64,000 bases of DNA from an uncultured Luteitalea sp. (GTDB lineage Bacteria; Acidobacteriota; Vicinamibacteria; Vicinamibacterales; Vicinamibacteraceae). Below, piece by piece: positions 41,693-51,745 of this stretch. Positions within the stretch are counted from its first letter, which is position 1. Every line of letters begins with the position of its first letter. Both the position numbers and the translations under genes were made by a program. Under the pieces are notes generated by a model, which saw only the letters and a list, made by a program, of their open reading frames with translations, was not told the DNA's origin and ran no database searches. The stretch lies in the NCBI GenBank assembly GCA_934541105.1, contig CAKTDA010000004.1, positions 62,001-126,000 on the forward strand. Reading direction: 5' to 3'.

Positions 41693-42079
41693 TCACCGGA
41701 TGCGTACCCGGACCGCGATGATCACCCACGCGGCAATCCACGCGACGCCGCCGAGAGGCGTCACCGCACCCAAGGTGCGAACGCCGGTGAGCGCGAGGAG
41801 GTAGAGGCTGCCGGAGAAGAGCAGGATGCCGATCACGAGCAGCAGGCCCGCGAGGCGGGCGGCGCGCCCCTGATCCTCGCCGGCGAGCCACGCGGCGGCA
41901 AAGAGCCCGAGCGCGTGCACCAGGTGATACCTGACGCCGGTCTCGTAGATGGCAAGCATCTCGGGTGTGAGTCGTGCCTTCAGGCCGTGGGCGCCGAACG
42001 CGCCGAGTGCGACACCGAAAGCCATGGCCACGGCGGCCATGCGGACCAGCCGGGCGCGATCAGATCGTGGCGACACCAT
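41693..42079 (-). CDS. DUF423 small membrane protein
   Basis: 128 residues with four membrane helices, DUF423/YgdD family, function unknown. Family marks: ALGAFGAHGLKARLTPEML after the first helix, then ETGVRYHLVHALGLFAAAW and SGSLYLLALTGVRTLGAVTP, LGGVAWIAAWVII. Its start overlaps the end of the upstream MFS gene by about 20 bases, an unusually long overlap that suggests translational coupling. It ends 7 bp from the convergent membrane protein gene. Confidence 0.9.
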   Translation of the reverse strand: MVSPRSDRARLVRMAAVAMAFGVALGAFGAHGLKARLTPEMLAIYETGVRYHLVHALGLFAAAWLAGEDQGRAARLAGLLLVIGILLFSGSLYLLALTGVRTLGAVTPLGGVAWIAAWVIIAVRVRIR

Positions 42080-43334
42080 CGTCTCTCGTCAGGAAGTAGA
42101 CAGCCGCCGCGAGCAGCAGCGCGCCGTTGAGGGTCAGGACGGCCCTCAGGCCGATCCGCTCGATGAGGGCACCGCTCACGAGGCTGCCGAGGGGCATGCC
42201 GCCGCGGAAGGCGACCATGTAGATGCTCATCACGCGGCCGCGCATCGCATCGGGCGCGACCAGTTGCACGAGCGAGGTCACGAGCGACGTCGTGATGATC
42301 GACGACACGCCGGCGGCAAACAGGAGCACGTACGTGAGCGGGAGCGCGCGCGACCAGGCGATGGCGACGATGAGCACGCTGAACACCGCCTGCAGGCGCA
42401 GCAGCATCCGGCCCATGCCGTCGAACCGGCCGAGCCAGGCGACGACCATCGCTCCCGTCACCGCGCCGGCGCCCGTCCACGACATCATCCGGCTGTAGGA
42501 CTCCACGCCCTCGCCGAACACCTGCTGCGCGAGCACGGGCAGGAACGTCTGCATCGGCAGGCCGAGGAACGTGGACGCTGCGGCCACGATGATGAGCGAG
42601 GTGAGGGCGCGATCCCGGCGGACGTGTGCGAGGCCCCCGCGCATCTCGGTCAGCATCGTCCCGGCCGCGACGGGCCGGACGTGCGGGACCCGCAGCGCGA
42701 ACAACGCCGCGATCACGGCGAGGAACGACAGCGCGTTGAGGCCGAAGCAGGCGGCCATGCCCACGGTGGCAAGCGCGAGGCCCGCGAGCACGGGGCCGAT
42801 CACGCGCGAGAGGTTGAACTGGATCGAGTTCAGCGCGATGGCGTTCGGCAGGTCCTTCTTCGGGACGAGCGACGGAATCAGCGACTGGTAGGCCGGCCCG
42901 CCGAACGCCTGCGCGAACCCCGTGAGGCACGAGAGCAGCAGCACGTGCCACACGGCGACTACGCCGAACCACACGAGACCGGCCAGCAGCGCCGCCGACA
43001 GGAGCTGGACGACCTGCGAGCTCATGAGGAGGAATCGCCGGTCGTGGCGGTCGGCGACCACGCCGCCGACGAGCGTGAAGAGCAGGATCGGCAGTTCGCC
43101 GAGGAACGAGTCGAGCCCGAGGTACCACGCCGAGCCGGTGAGGGAGAGCACCAGCCAGTTCTGCGCGATCTTCTGCATCCACGTGCCGATCGTGGACGTG
43201 AAGGCCCCGATCCAGAGGATGGCGAAGTCGCGCGAGGTGAGCGCGGCGCCGAGGCGCCGCAGCGCCGCCGTCAGGACGGCCTCGGCGGCTGGTCCGGGCA
43301 CGTCGGGCGCGGGCGGAACGGCGGGCGTGGACAA
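42060..43334 (-). CDS. MFS transporter, MFS_3 / EntS-like
   Basis: 424-residue major facilitator with twelve predicted helices. MFS_3-type features: FAILWIGAFTSTIGTWMQKI and QNWLVLSLTGSAWYLGL at the N-terminus, and the loop-2 motif GGVVADRHDRRFLLM (MFS motif A). The family includes enterobactin exporter EntS and macrolide exporters; substrate unknown. It is divergent from a Tat-exported Gfo/Idh oxidoreductase, with a 26-bp palindromic sequence in between, and is followed by DUF423. Confidence 0.9.
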   Translation of the reverse strand: MSTPAVPPAPDVPGPAAEAVLTAALRRLGAALTSRDFAILWIGAFTSTIGTWMQKIAQNWLVLSLTGSAWYLGLDSFLGELPILLFTLVGGVVADRHDRRFLLMSSQVVQLLSAALLAGLVWFGVVAVWHVLLLSCLTGFAQAFGGPAYQSLIPSLVPKKDLPNAIALNSIQFNLSRVIGPVLAGLALATVGMAACFGLNALSFLAVIAALFALRVPHVRPVAAGTMLTEMRGGLAHVRRDRALTSLIIVAAASTFLGLPMQTFLPVLAQQVFGEGVESYSRMMSWTGAGAVTGAMVVAWLGRFDGMGRMLLRLQAVFSVLIVAIAWSRALPLTYVLLFAAGVSSIITTSLVTSLVQLVAPDAMRGRVMSIYMVAFRGGMPLGSLVSGALIERIGLRAVLTLNGALLLAAAVYFLTRDDGVATI

Positions 43335-43351
43335 ACGCGATGAGGATACAA

Positions 43352-43377
43352 TGCGCCTTCGCCAAGGCTACGGCGCA
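43352..43377. repeat. Palindrome-bearing intergenic repeat (TGCGCC...GGCGCA)
   Basis: TGCGCC and GGCGCA bracket TTCGCCAAGGCTAC. Sequences of this CTTCGCCAAGGCTACGGCG kind are, to my knowledge, scattered through many Acidobacteriota-like genomes and give RLRQGYG-like translations. Only one copy is in this window. Preceded by TACAAT (43346-43351). Confidence 0.45.
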
Positions 43378-43419
43378 CAAGTGCGTTCGGGGCCGGCGCC
43401 CGAGAGAGGACCCCTAGAC

Positions 43420-44739
43420 GTGACCCACTCAACCACACGACGCGATTTCATCCGCAGCGTCGGCGCTGGCGCCGTTGCTGCTGCGGGCACCCAGGGTACG
43501 CCGGCCGCTGCCGCGGCGCCTCGCCAGGCCGCCGCTCCGGCGCGCAGCCGCGTCCTCGGCGCGAACGACCGCATCAACGTCGGGTTCGTGGGGTGCGGCG
43601 GGCGCATGAACTCCCACATCACGCGCGTGATGAACCGCCACGCGTCGCAGGCCGACGTCCAGGCGGTGGCCGTCAACGACATCTGGGACAAGCGCAAGGA
43701 GGCCGCGCGCGAGAAGACGGGTGTCGAGGCGTCCGCGGTGTATCACGACTACCGCGAGCTCTGTGCGCGTCCCGACATCGACGCGGTCGTCGTGTCGTCG
43801 CCCGATCACTGGCACTTCGCGCACACGATGGCCGCGCTCGAGAACGGCAAGGACGTCTATCTCGAGAAGCCGATGACCTACACGGTGGACGAGGCGCGCA
43901 AGATCGCCGACTACGTGACGGCCAACGGCCGCGTGCTGCAGGTGGGGAGCCAGTACACCTCGCTCGATCACTTCCACAAGGCGCGCAAGGCCATCGCCGA
44001 CGGGCTGATCGGGCAGGTCGTCTGGGCCTCGGGCGGCTTCGGGCGCAACAGCACGCGCCGCGGCAACGAGTGGAACTACCGCATCGATCCCGACGCCAAC
44101 CCGTCGAACCTCGACTGGAAGGCATTCATCGGCAACGCGCCGAAGCGTGACTGGGACCCGGCGCGGTACTTCCGCTGGCGCAAGTACTGGGACTACTCGG
44201 GCGGCATCGCGACCGACCTCTTCTACCACACGGTCGCGCCGATCCTGATGGCGGCTGGCCCCGAGTTCCCGGTCCGCGTGGCCGCGAGCGGCGGCATCTA
44301 CGTGCAGAAGGATCGGGAAGTGCCCGACACGTTCTTCATGAACGTGGACTACCCGTCGTGGACGATGCAGCTGGCGTGCTCGGTGGCGAGCGGCAAGGGC
44401 GCGCCGCTCGTGTTCCACGGGTCCGAGGGCTCGATCCTGGTGGCCGAGGACAGCGAGTCGTTCGCCAACACCGAGATCGTGATCGTCCCGGATCGCGACT
44501 ACAAGGACGACTTCGTCAAGAAGACCGGGCGCGAGGAACTGCGCATCGAGGTGAAGCCCTTCGTGCGCGGCGAGCACCCGCACATGGACAACTTCCTCGA
44601 GGCCGTGCGCACGCGCCAGAAGCCGAACCTCGACGCCGATCTCGGGTACAAGGCCATGGCGGCCATCGACGGCGGCGTCACGTCCTACCGCAAGGGCAGG
44701 ATCGTCGGCTTCGACGCGAAGTCCGGAAAGCTGTCCTAG
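43420..44739 (+). CDS. Tat-exported Gfo/Idh/MocA family oxidoreductase
   Basis: 439 residues. The twin-arginine leader TTRRDFIRSVGAGAVAAAG marks folded export. The NAD(P)-binding domain opens with INVGFVGCGGRMNSHI, then DHWHFAHTMAALENGKDVY and the family-defining EKPMTYTVDEAR (EKP motif), with the conserved FHKARKAIADGLIG segment. A tightly bound NADP is typical of exported members such as glucose-fructose oxidoreductase. Start is GTG at 43420, preceded by AGAGGA; this gives the complete Tat leader. It may use a sugar taken up or released by the divergent MFS. A second, different Gfo/Idh enzyme lies at 62247. Confidence 0.92.
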   Translation: MTHSTTRRDFIRSVGAGAVAAAGTQGTPAAAAAPRQAAAPARSRVLGANDRINVGFVGCGGRMNSHITRVMNRHASQADVQAVAVNDIWDKRKEAAREKTGVEASAVYHDYRELCARPDIDAVVVSSPDHWHFAHTMAALENGKDVYLEKPMTYTVDEARKIADYVTANGRVLQVGSQYTSLDHFHKARKAIADGLIGQVVWASGGFGRNSTRRGNEWNYRIDPDANPSNLDWKAFIGNAPKRDWDPARYFRWRKYWDYSGGIATDLFYHTVAPILMAAGPEFPVRVAASGGIYVQKDREVPDTFFMNVDYPSWTMQLACSVASGKGAPLVFHGSEGSILVAEDSESFANTEIVIVPDRDYKDDFVKKTGREELRIEVKPFVRGEHPHMDNFLEAVRTRQKPNLDADLGYKAMAAIDGGVTSYRKGRIVGFDAKSGKLS

Positions 44740-44744
44740 TTCGC

Positions 44745-44865
44745 CACGCCAGTATTCACGTCCGACATCCACTCCGAACTCGATTCCGACCTCGATTCCG
44801 AATTCAATCCAGCATTCAATTCAGAATTCAATTCAGCATTCAGAATTCAGCATTCAGCATTCCCA
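44745..44865. repeat. Dense heptamer array (nATTCAG type) abutting the DHS-like gene
   Basis: The spacer ends in heptamers CATTCAG, AATTCAG, CATTCAG, CATTCCC directly before the ATG at 44866. Upstream part has a 12-bp repeat CTCGATTCCGAn. It is far more AT-rich than its surroundings. No Shine-Dalgarno exists between the array and the start codon. Confidence 0.8.
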
Positions 44866-45830
<965 letters not shown>

Positions 45831-45837
<7 letters not shown>

Positions 45838-47897
45838 GGCGCCCGCGCGGGGCCGCCTGGCCCCTCTTTCTCATCTCCTTCCTGGTCCTGTTCCTGGAGA
45901 TCGCGCTGATCCGGTGGATGCCGGCCTACATCCGCCTGCTCGCGTACTTCTCGAACTTCATCCTGCTCGCAAGCTTCCTCGGCATCGGCGTCGGCTGCCT
46001 GCTGGCGCCGGTGCGGTCGAACCTGCTGCGCTGGTTCCCGCTCCTGCAGGCCGCACTCGTCATCGCGGTCGCCGCCGGGCGACTCGACATCGCCGTCCCG
46101 CAGACATCCGAGAGCATCTACTTCTCGAGCGGCACCTCGGACCAGGTCGTGGCCGTCGAGAGCACCTGGTTCCTGCCCCTGCTCTGCCTCGCCGTGGCCG
46201 CGCTGCTCGTGACGCTCGCCCAGCGCCTCGGCCGCGAGATGAACGAGCACCCGCCGCTGCGCGCCTATCTCGTCAACCTCGGGGGCAGCCTCGCGGGCGT
46301 GCTCGCGTTCGGCGCGCTCTCGGCGATGCAGTTGCCGCCGGTCGTGTGGTTCGGCGTCGCCTTCGCCGCGGCGGCGCCGTTCCTTCTCGAGCAGCCGAAG
46401 GCGTGGGCGGCGAGCGGCCTCGTGCTGCTCGCGGTGTCGCTCGGCGTCGTGCATCGCCTGTCGGGTGACACGATGTGGTCGCCGTACTACAAGATCACGG
46501 CGCACACGCAGGGCGACGAGACGGTAGTGGAGGTCAACAACATCTTCCACCAGTCGATGGCGCCGGTGCGCGAGAAGGAGTACTTCTACCAGTGGCCGTA
46601 CACGGTGTTCGGCGACCGCTTCGAGGACGTGTTGATCCTCGGTGCGGGATCGGGCACCGATGTCGCCGCGGCGCTGCAGCACGGCGCGACACGCGTGGAC
46701 GCCGTCGAGATCGACCCCGTCATCGTGCGGCTCGGCCGCGAGCATCATCCCGACGGGCCCTACAAGGACCCGCGCGTCACCGTCGTCACCGACGATGCGC
46801 GGCACTACCTGCGGACGAGCGACGAGAAGTACGACCTTGTGGTGTTCGCGCTCATCGACTCGCTCACCCTCCAGTCGTCATTCAGCGCCGTGCGGCTCGA
46901 GAGCTTCATGTTCACCGAGGAGGCGTTCCGCGCCGTCCGTGAACGGCTGAAGCCGGGCGGCGTGCTCGTCGTCTACAACTACTTCCGCGAGAAGTGGCTC
47001 GTGGACCGGCTCGCGAACTCGGCGCGCAACGTCTTCGGCGAGGAGCCGAAGGTCCACATTCACAAGGAGCACGGTTACCTCGGCGTGATGATCGCGGGGC
47101 CCGGCACCCACGCCATCGCGGACTGGCCGGCACCGCCCGACAAGGTCGCTGCCTACAACCATCCCGACGTCGTGAGTCCCGGCGTGCCGCTCGACCGCGA
47201 CGCCTCGATCAGGCCCGCCACCGACGACTGGCCGTTCCTCTACATGCGCGAGCCCCACCTGCCGCGGCACTACGCGTGGGCGCTGCTCGGCGTGGTCGTG
47301 GTGTCGCTCGTCACGGTGTGGGGGGCGCTCGCGCTGACGCGCCAGGCGCACGCCGGACGTCTCGGCGTCGCCTCGTTCGCGCAGTTCTTCCTGCTCGGGG
47401 CCGGCTTCATGATCCTCGAGACGAAGGCAATCACGCAGTTCGCGCTGATCTGGGGATCGACGTGGGTCGTCGCATCGGCGACGATTGCCTCGGTGCTCGT
47501 GATGGCGGCGCTCGGCGCCTGGCTGGCGGGCCGGCTGCCGCGCATCAGACCGTGGGCCGTCGGCGTGCCGCTCATGCTCCTGCTGCTGCTCGCGTACCTG
47601 CTGCCGATCGGCTCGGTGACGTTCGGGTCGCTGTCGGCCGAGACGCTGTTCTATTCGGTGCTCACGTTCAGCCCCGTGCTGCTCGCCGGCCTGCTGTTCA
47701 GCGGCGCGCTCAAGCACACGCGCGACGTGGCCGGCGCGTACGGCGCGAACCTGCTGGGCGCGATGCTGGGCGGGGTTGCCGAGTACCTCGCGCTCGTCAC
47801 GGGCTATCGGCTCCTGCTCGTGGCGATCGCGCTCTGTTATCTCGCCGCGATCGTGCTCTACCCGACACGCAGCGAGCGCGCCCCCTCGACCACATAA
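45831..47897 (+). CDS. Membrane protein with central spermidine-synthase-like domain
   Basis: 688 residues. About six helices come first (LISFLVLFLEIALIRWMPA, LLASFLGIGVGCLL), then a soluble spermidine synthase-like Rossmann domain: ILGAGSGTDVAAALQHGA near residues 269-286, AVEIDPVIVRLGREHHP, VVTDDARHYLRTSDEKYD, and then a C-terminal set of about six helices. The family (fused membrane SpeE-like) is widespread and its reaction is mostly unproven; aminopropyl transfer is inferred from fold. It overlaps the DHS-like gene (ATGGTAG), so the two are co-translated and may act on the same polyamine. No lipoprotein or signal peptide otherwise. Confidence 0.87.
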
Positions 47898-47907
47898 GGC
47901 CGCCGCC

Positions 47908-48564
47908 CTACGACAGCAGGACGGCGCGCGCGGGCGTGCCGTCGCCGCCTTCGAGCTTCAGCGGCAGGACCACCAGCAGGTACTCGCCGGGCTCGGCCTT
48001 CGACAGGTCGAGCCCTTCGACGATGAAGACGTCGTGGCCGAGGAGCATGCGGTGCGTCACGGGTTCCGGCGCATGGAAGCCCTCCACCGAGAGGTAGTCC
48101 ACGCCGACCGTCCGCACGCCGCACTGGACGAGATACGCGGCGGCATCCTCGGCGATGTAGATGAACTCGGTGTCGAACGGTGCGCCGCTCTCGAGCGTGC
48201 CCGAGTTGCGCGTCTTGAAGAGCACGGCCTTCGCGCCGTCGATGCGTCCCTCCAGGTCGGCCCGCGTGATGGCGGTCGTCACGTGCGTGAGATCGACGAC
48301 GCGCGCGGGGATGATCATCTGGTCGAGCGGAATCGACTCCACCGTCTGCGGGCTCATCCCGAAGTGCCACGGCGCGTCCACGTGCGTGCCCGCGTGGCAC
48401 GACACGCGGAAGTACGACACGTTGCAGACGTCCCCCTTGTCGATACGCAGCAGCGGCTCGAACTGCCAGACCTCCTGGCCCGGCCACGGGGCGAGCCGTT
48501 CGCTGAGGGTGACCGTCACGTCGAGCGCACGGCCCGTCTTCACGTAGTCGTCGATCCAGGACAT
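47908..48564 (-). CDS. Cyclase family protein (KynB-like arylformamidase fold)
   Basis: 218-residue metal-dependent hydrolase of the cyclase/arylformamidase family. The metal-binding signature is clear: SCHAGTHVDAPWHF (HxGTHxDxPxH), then GVRTVGVDYLSVEGF and the late HRMLLGHDVFIVEGLDL. Relatives hydrolyse N-formylkynurenine or act on cyclic amides; which substrate cannot be told. No kynurenine genes nearby. Start ATG at 48564; TACACT on this strand ends seven bases upstream, so the transcript may be leaderless. Divergent from the MFS gene at 48697. Confidence 0.87.
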   Translation of the reverse strand: MSWIDDYVKTGRALDVTVTLSERLAPWPGQEVWQFEPLLRIDKGDVCNVSYFRVSCHAGTHVDAPWHFGMSPQTVESIPLDQMIIPARVVDLTHVTTAITRADLEGRIDGAKAVLFKTRNSGTLESGAPFDTEFIYIAEDAAAYLVQCGVRTVGVDYLSVEGFHAPEPVTHRMLLGHDVFIVEGLDLSKAEPGEYLLVVLPLKLEGGDGTPARAVLLS

Positions 48565-48571
48565 GGGGCGG

Positions 48572-48577
48572 AGTGTA
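48572..48577 (-). promoter_or_regulatory. Candidate -10 element of the cyclase-family gene
   Basis: TACACT on the minus strand, seven bases before the ATG at 48564, the spacing expected for a leaderless transcript. No clear -35. Confidence 0.35.
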
Positions 48578-48696
48578 GCAGGCGCGACTGTCGAGCCGGT
48601 GTATCCTGTGCCGGCATCACGACACCCATGGCTCACGCGACGGTTGCCGCGTCGGGGGCCGCGCATCGGACCGTTCGCCGGGAGCATCGCGCCACC

Positions 48697-49878
48697 ATGA
48701 ACCAACGACGACTCTTCATCGCCAGTTGTGTCGCCCTGATCGCCACGGCGATGTCGTTCGCGATTCGCGGCGACATCATGGGCGAGGTCCAGCGGGAGCT
48801 CCTGCTCACCGACGTGCAGGTCGGGTGGATTCTCGGCGCGGCCTTCTGGGGCTTCGGCCTGTCGATCCTGTTCGGCGGCCCGCTCTGCGACCTGCTGGGG
48901 ATGGGCACGATCATGCGGCTCGCGGCGGTCGGCCACATTGTCGGGGCGCTGCTGACCGTCGTCTCGACGAACTTCACCGTCTTCTTCCTCTCGACGGTCG
49001 TCGTGGGCATCGCGAACGGGCTCGTCGAGGCGGCAATCAACCCGCTGATTGCAACGATCTACGCCGAGAACAAGACGTCGAAGCTGACCACGCTGCACGC
49101 CTGGTTCCCGGGCGGCATCGTGATTGGCGGCGTGCTCGCGTTCCTGATGACGCAGGTCGGGTTCGGCTGGAAGGCCAAGGTGCTGACGCTGCTCGTGCCG
49201 TCCGCGATCTATTTCGCGATGTACGTCGGGCAGCGGTTCCCGCCCACCGAGCGCGTGGCCGCCGGCGTGGCGTTCGGCGACATGTTCAAGGAACTGACGC
49301 GCCCGCTGTTCCTCGTCATCTGGTTCTGCATGATCCTCACCGCCGCGACCGAGCTCGGCGCCGGCAGCTGGATTCCGACGATCTTCAACCGCGTGACGCA
49401 GAGCGCCACGCAGGCCGGCATCCTCCAGGTGGTGTGGATCAACATGGTGATGTACCTGATGCGGCAGTTCGGGCACAACGTGTCGCACAGGATTGCGCCG
49501 ACCGCGCTCATCGCGCTCAGCGCCATCGTCGCGTCGTTCGGGCTGTACATGTTCAGCCACGCCTCCGACGTGACCGCCGCGTTCCTCTGGGCCGGGGTCT
49601 TTGCCGTCGGCATCGCGTTCTGGTGGCCGACGATGCTCGGCATCACGTCGGAGCGGTTCCCGCGGTCGGGCGCGCTGGGGCTTGCCGTCATCGGCGCGAC
49701 CGGCAGCTTCGCCACCGCGATCTCAGGTCCGGTCATGGGCTGGCTCAGCGAGACGTACGGCACCGATCACGTGCTGCCCATCTGGTCGATGCTGCCGCTC
49801 GTGCTGATCGTCATCTTCGGCGCCATCTACATGGCCGACAAGGCGCGCGGCGGGTATCGGGCGGAAAGGATTTCCTGA
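48697..49878 (+). CDS. MFS transporter
   Basis: 393-residue major facilitator, about twelve helices. Features: FIASCVALIATAMSFAIRGD, GWILGAAFWGFGLSILFGG, CDLLGMGTIMRLAAVGHIVG, and NGLVEAAINPLIATIYAEN, HAWFPGGIVIGGVLAF, a pattern of sugar/organic acid carriers. Substrate unknown. The in-frame ATG at 48628 would add 23 residues with no helical content; 48697 is preferred, with GGGAG about 12 bases upstream. It is divergent from the cyclase gene and lies 52 bp before the hexulose-phosphate-synthase-like gene, perhaps carrying that pathway's substrate. Confidence 0.85.
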   Translation: MNQRRLFIASCVALIATAMSFAIRGDIMGEVQRELLLTDVQVGWILGAAFWGFGLSILFGGPLCDLLGMGTIMRLAAVGHIVGALLTVVSTNFTVFFLSTVVVGIANGLVEAAINPLIATIYAENKTSKLTTLHAWFPGGIVIGGVLAFLMTQVGFGWKAKVLTLLVPSAIYFAMYVGQRFPPTERVAAGVAFGDMFKELTRPLFLVIWFCMILTAATELGAGSWIPTIFNRVTQSATQAGILQVVWINMVMYLMRQFGHNVSHRIAPTALIALSAIVASFGLYMFSHASDVTAAFLWAGVFAVGIAFWWPTMLGITSERFPRSGALGLAVIGATGSFATAISGPVMGWLSETYGTDHVLPIWSMLPLVLIVIFGAIYMADKARGGYRAERIS

Positions 49879-49892
49879 AGGAGAGTCGCGTC

Positions 49893-49922
49893 CGTACCCG
49901 GTACCCGGAACCCGGATAGAAT
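49893..49922 (+). promoter_or_regulatory. GTACCCG heptamers followed by a candidate -10 (TAGAAT)
   Basis: GTACCCG, GTACCCG, GAACCCG (about 49894-49914) then TAGAAT at 49917-49922. The -10 ends eight bases before the GTG start at 49931, fitting a leaderless transcript. The heptamers occupy the -35 region. Confidence 0.4.
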
Positions 49923-49930
49923 CTCCCCTT

Positions 49931-50671
49931 GTGTCTCGCCTCGATTCCCTGACGTTCCCCATCGTCCAGATCTCGCTCGACCTCACCAACATCGACGAAG
50001 CCATCGAGACCGCGTCCATTGCGGTCGAGGCCGGTGTCGACTGGCTCGAGGCGGGCACGCCCCTGTTGCTCGCCGAGGGGCTGCATGCGGTGGAGAAGCT
50101 GCGTGCGGCGTTTCCCGACCACCCCATCGTCGCGGACCTCAAGACGATGGACGGGGGGTACCTCGAGGCCGAGATGATGGCCAGGGCGGGGGCCGACCTC
50201 GTCGTCGTGATGGGCCGGGCCCATGAGGCCACGGTGCGGCGGGTGGTCGATGCCGCGCGCGACTACGGCATCAAGGTGATGGGCGACAACATGATTGCCG
50301 AGGACCGGGTGGCGAACGCGCAGTGGCTGGCCTCGCTCGGCTGTGACTTCATCATCCACCACATCGGCTACGACGAACGCGGCCTGGTGAAGGGCCTGAG
50401 CCCGATGGACGAACTCGACGCGGTCGTTGCGGCCGTGGACGTGCCCGTCCAGGCCGTGGGCGGGCTGACGATCCCGCAGGCGATTGCCTGCCCGGCGCAC
50501 GGCGCGCCGCTCGTCGTGCTCGGCGCGCCGCTCGTGATCGACGCGCACGAGTTCAAGACGTCGAGCAACGACCTGCACACCGTGCTGCGCGAGATCAGCA
50601 CCGAGATTCGGAAGACCCCGCTGACGCGTTGGGCCGCCGACGGCACGCGCCTGCCGCAGGAGGTGCGGTGA
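49931..50671 (+). CDS. Hexulose-6-phosphate synthase / OMPDC-superfamily protein
   Basis: 246-residue TIM-barrel protein of the orotidine 5'-phosphate decarboxylase superfamily. The DxKxxD motif is present (IVADLKTMDGG), and EAGTPLLLAEGLHAVE, GADLVVVMGRAH and VPVQAVGGLTIPQA are as in hexulose-6-phosphate synthase and keto-gulonate-6-phosphate decarboxylase. Either aldol addition of formaldehyde to ribulose-5-P or sugar-acid decarboxylation is possible; no partner PHI isomerase is adjacent, so classic formaldehyde fixation is not proven. Start GTG at 49931. It overlaps the next gene by one base (TGATG). Confidence 0.85.
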   Translation: MSRLDSLTFPIVQISLDLTNIDEAIETASIAVEAGVDWLEAGTPLLLAEGLHAVEKLRAAFPDHPIVADLKTMDGGYLEAEMMARAGADLVVVMGRAHEATVRRVVDAARDYGIKVMGDNMIAEDRVANAQWLASLGCDFIIHHIGYDERGLVKGLSPMDELDAVVAAVDVPVQAVGGLTIPQAIACPAHGAPLVVLGAPLVIDAHEFKTSSNDLHTVLREISTEIRKTPLTRWAADGTRLPQEVR

Positions 50672-51744
50672 TGGCCGCGGCCACGCAGCCAGCCGTCGTG
50701 CAGTACGGCCTCGATCAGCCCCTCCAGGTGGACCTGCGCGAGGTGGCGGTGCCGGAGATCGGGCCGTCCGACGTGCTGCTGGCCGTCGGCGCCGCCTCGG
50801 TGTGCGGCTCGGACGTGCACCAGGCCTACCTCACGCACTCGTGGCCGGTGAACGCGCCGGTGACGCTCGGCCACGAGTTCGGCGGCGTGGTGGCGCAGGT
50901 CGGGCGCGACGTGAAGGGCGTGCGCGAGGGCGATCGCGTTGTCAGCGAGACCGCGGCCTACATCTGCGGCGACTGCCTGATGTGCCGCACCGGCCGCTAC
51001 AACCTGTGCCCGACGCGCAAGGGCTTCGGCTACGGCATCGACGGCGCGATGGCGCAGTACGTGCGCGTGCCGGCGCGCTGCCTGCACCGCATCCCCGACC
51101 ACCTGCCCTTCGACATCGCGTGCCTGACCGAGCCGCACAGCGTCGCGTACCAGTCGATGTGCATCAACGCCAACATCCAGCCCGGGATGTCGGCCGTGGT
51201 GCTCGGTCCCGGACCGATCGGCCTGCTGTGCGCGAAGATGGCCGCGCTTGCCGGCGCCTACCCGCTCGTCGTCGCGGGCCGCGCGGCCGACCGCGCGCGC
51301 CTCGAGGTCGCGCGTGAACTCGGCGCGACTCACCTGGTGGACGTGGACAACCAGCCGCTCGACGAGGTCGTGCGTGCCTTCGATCCGCTCGGCGCCGACG
51401 TCGTGTGCGATGCCTCGGGCGCGAGCCGACCGCTCGAAGCCGCGCTGAAGTTGTGCAGGCCCGACGGCACCGTCGTCAAGGTCGGCTGGTCGCCGGACCT
51501 CGTGCCAATCGACCTGAACCCGCTCGTGCAGAAGAACGTGCGCCTCCAGGGATCGTTCAGCCACAACTATCCCGTGTGGGAGCGCGTGATCAGCCTGCTC
51601 GCGGCGGGTCGAACCGGTGCCGAGAAGGTCGTGGGCCTGCGGACCGGCCTCGACAACTGGCGCGAGGCGTTCGAAGGCATGCACACGGGACAGGTCATCA
51701 AGTCCGTCCTGCTGCCCCACGGGCCGGACGGGCCGCGAGGCTGA
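50671..51744 (+). CDS. Zinc-dependent medium-chain alcohol/polyol dehydrogenase
   Basis: 357-residue medium-chain dehydrogenase. Catalytic zinc residues: Cys in SVCGSDVHQAY and His-Glu in GHEFGGVVAQVG; structural zinc Cys4 in CGDCLMCRTGRYNLC; NAD-binding loop VVLGPGPIGLLCAKMAAL. This subset is closest to sorbitol/iditol and threonine dehydrogenases. Start ATG at 50671, preceded by AGGAGG, sharing a base with the stop of the hexulose-phosphate-synthase-like gene, so they are co-translated. Likely part of sugar or polyol breakdown. Confidence 0.92.
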   Translation: MAAATQPAVVQYGLDQPLQVDLREVAVPEIGPSDVLLAVGAASVCGSDVHQAYLTHSWPVNAPVTLGHEFGGVVAQVGRDVKGVREGDRVVSETAAYICGDCLMCRTGRYNLCPTRKGFGYGIDGAMAQYVRVPARCLHRIPDHLPFDIACLTEPHSVAYQSMCINANIQPGMSAVVLGPGPIGLLCAKMAALAGAYPLVVAGRAADRARLEVARELGATHLVDVDNQPLDEVVRAFDPLGADVVCDASGASRPLEAALKLCRPDGTVVKVGWSPDLVPIDLNPLVQKNVRLQGSFSHNYPVWERVISLLAAGRTGAEKVVGLRTGLDNWREAFEGMHTGQVIKSVLLPHGPDGPRG

Positions 51745-51745
51745 C

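Noticed and set aside
44820..44865. CRISPR array
   Set aside because: Repeats are 7 bp without unique spacers of 25-40 bp, and no cas gene is near. They are simple tandem repeats.
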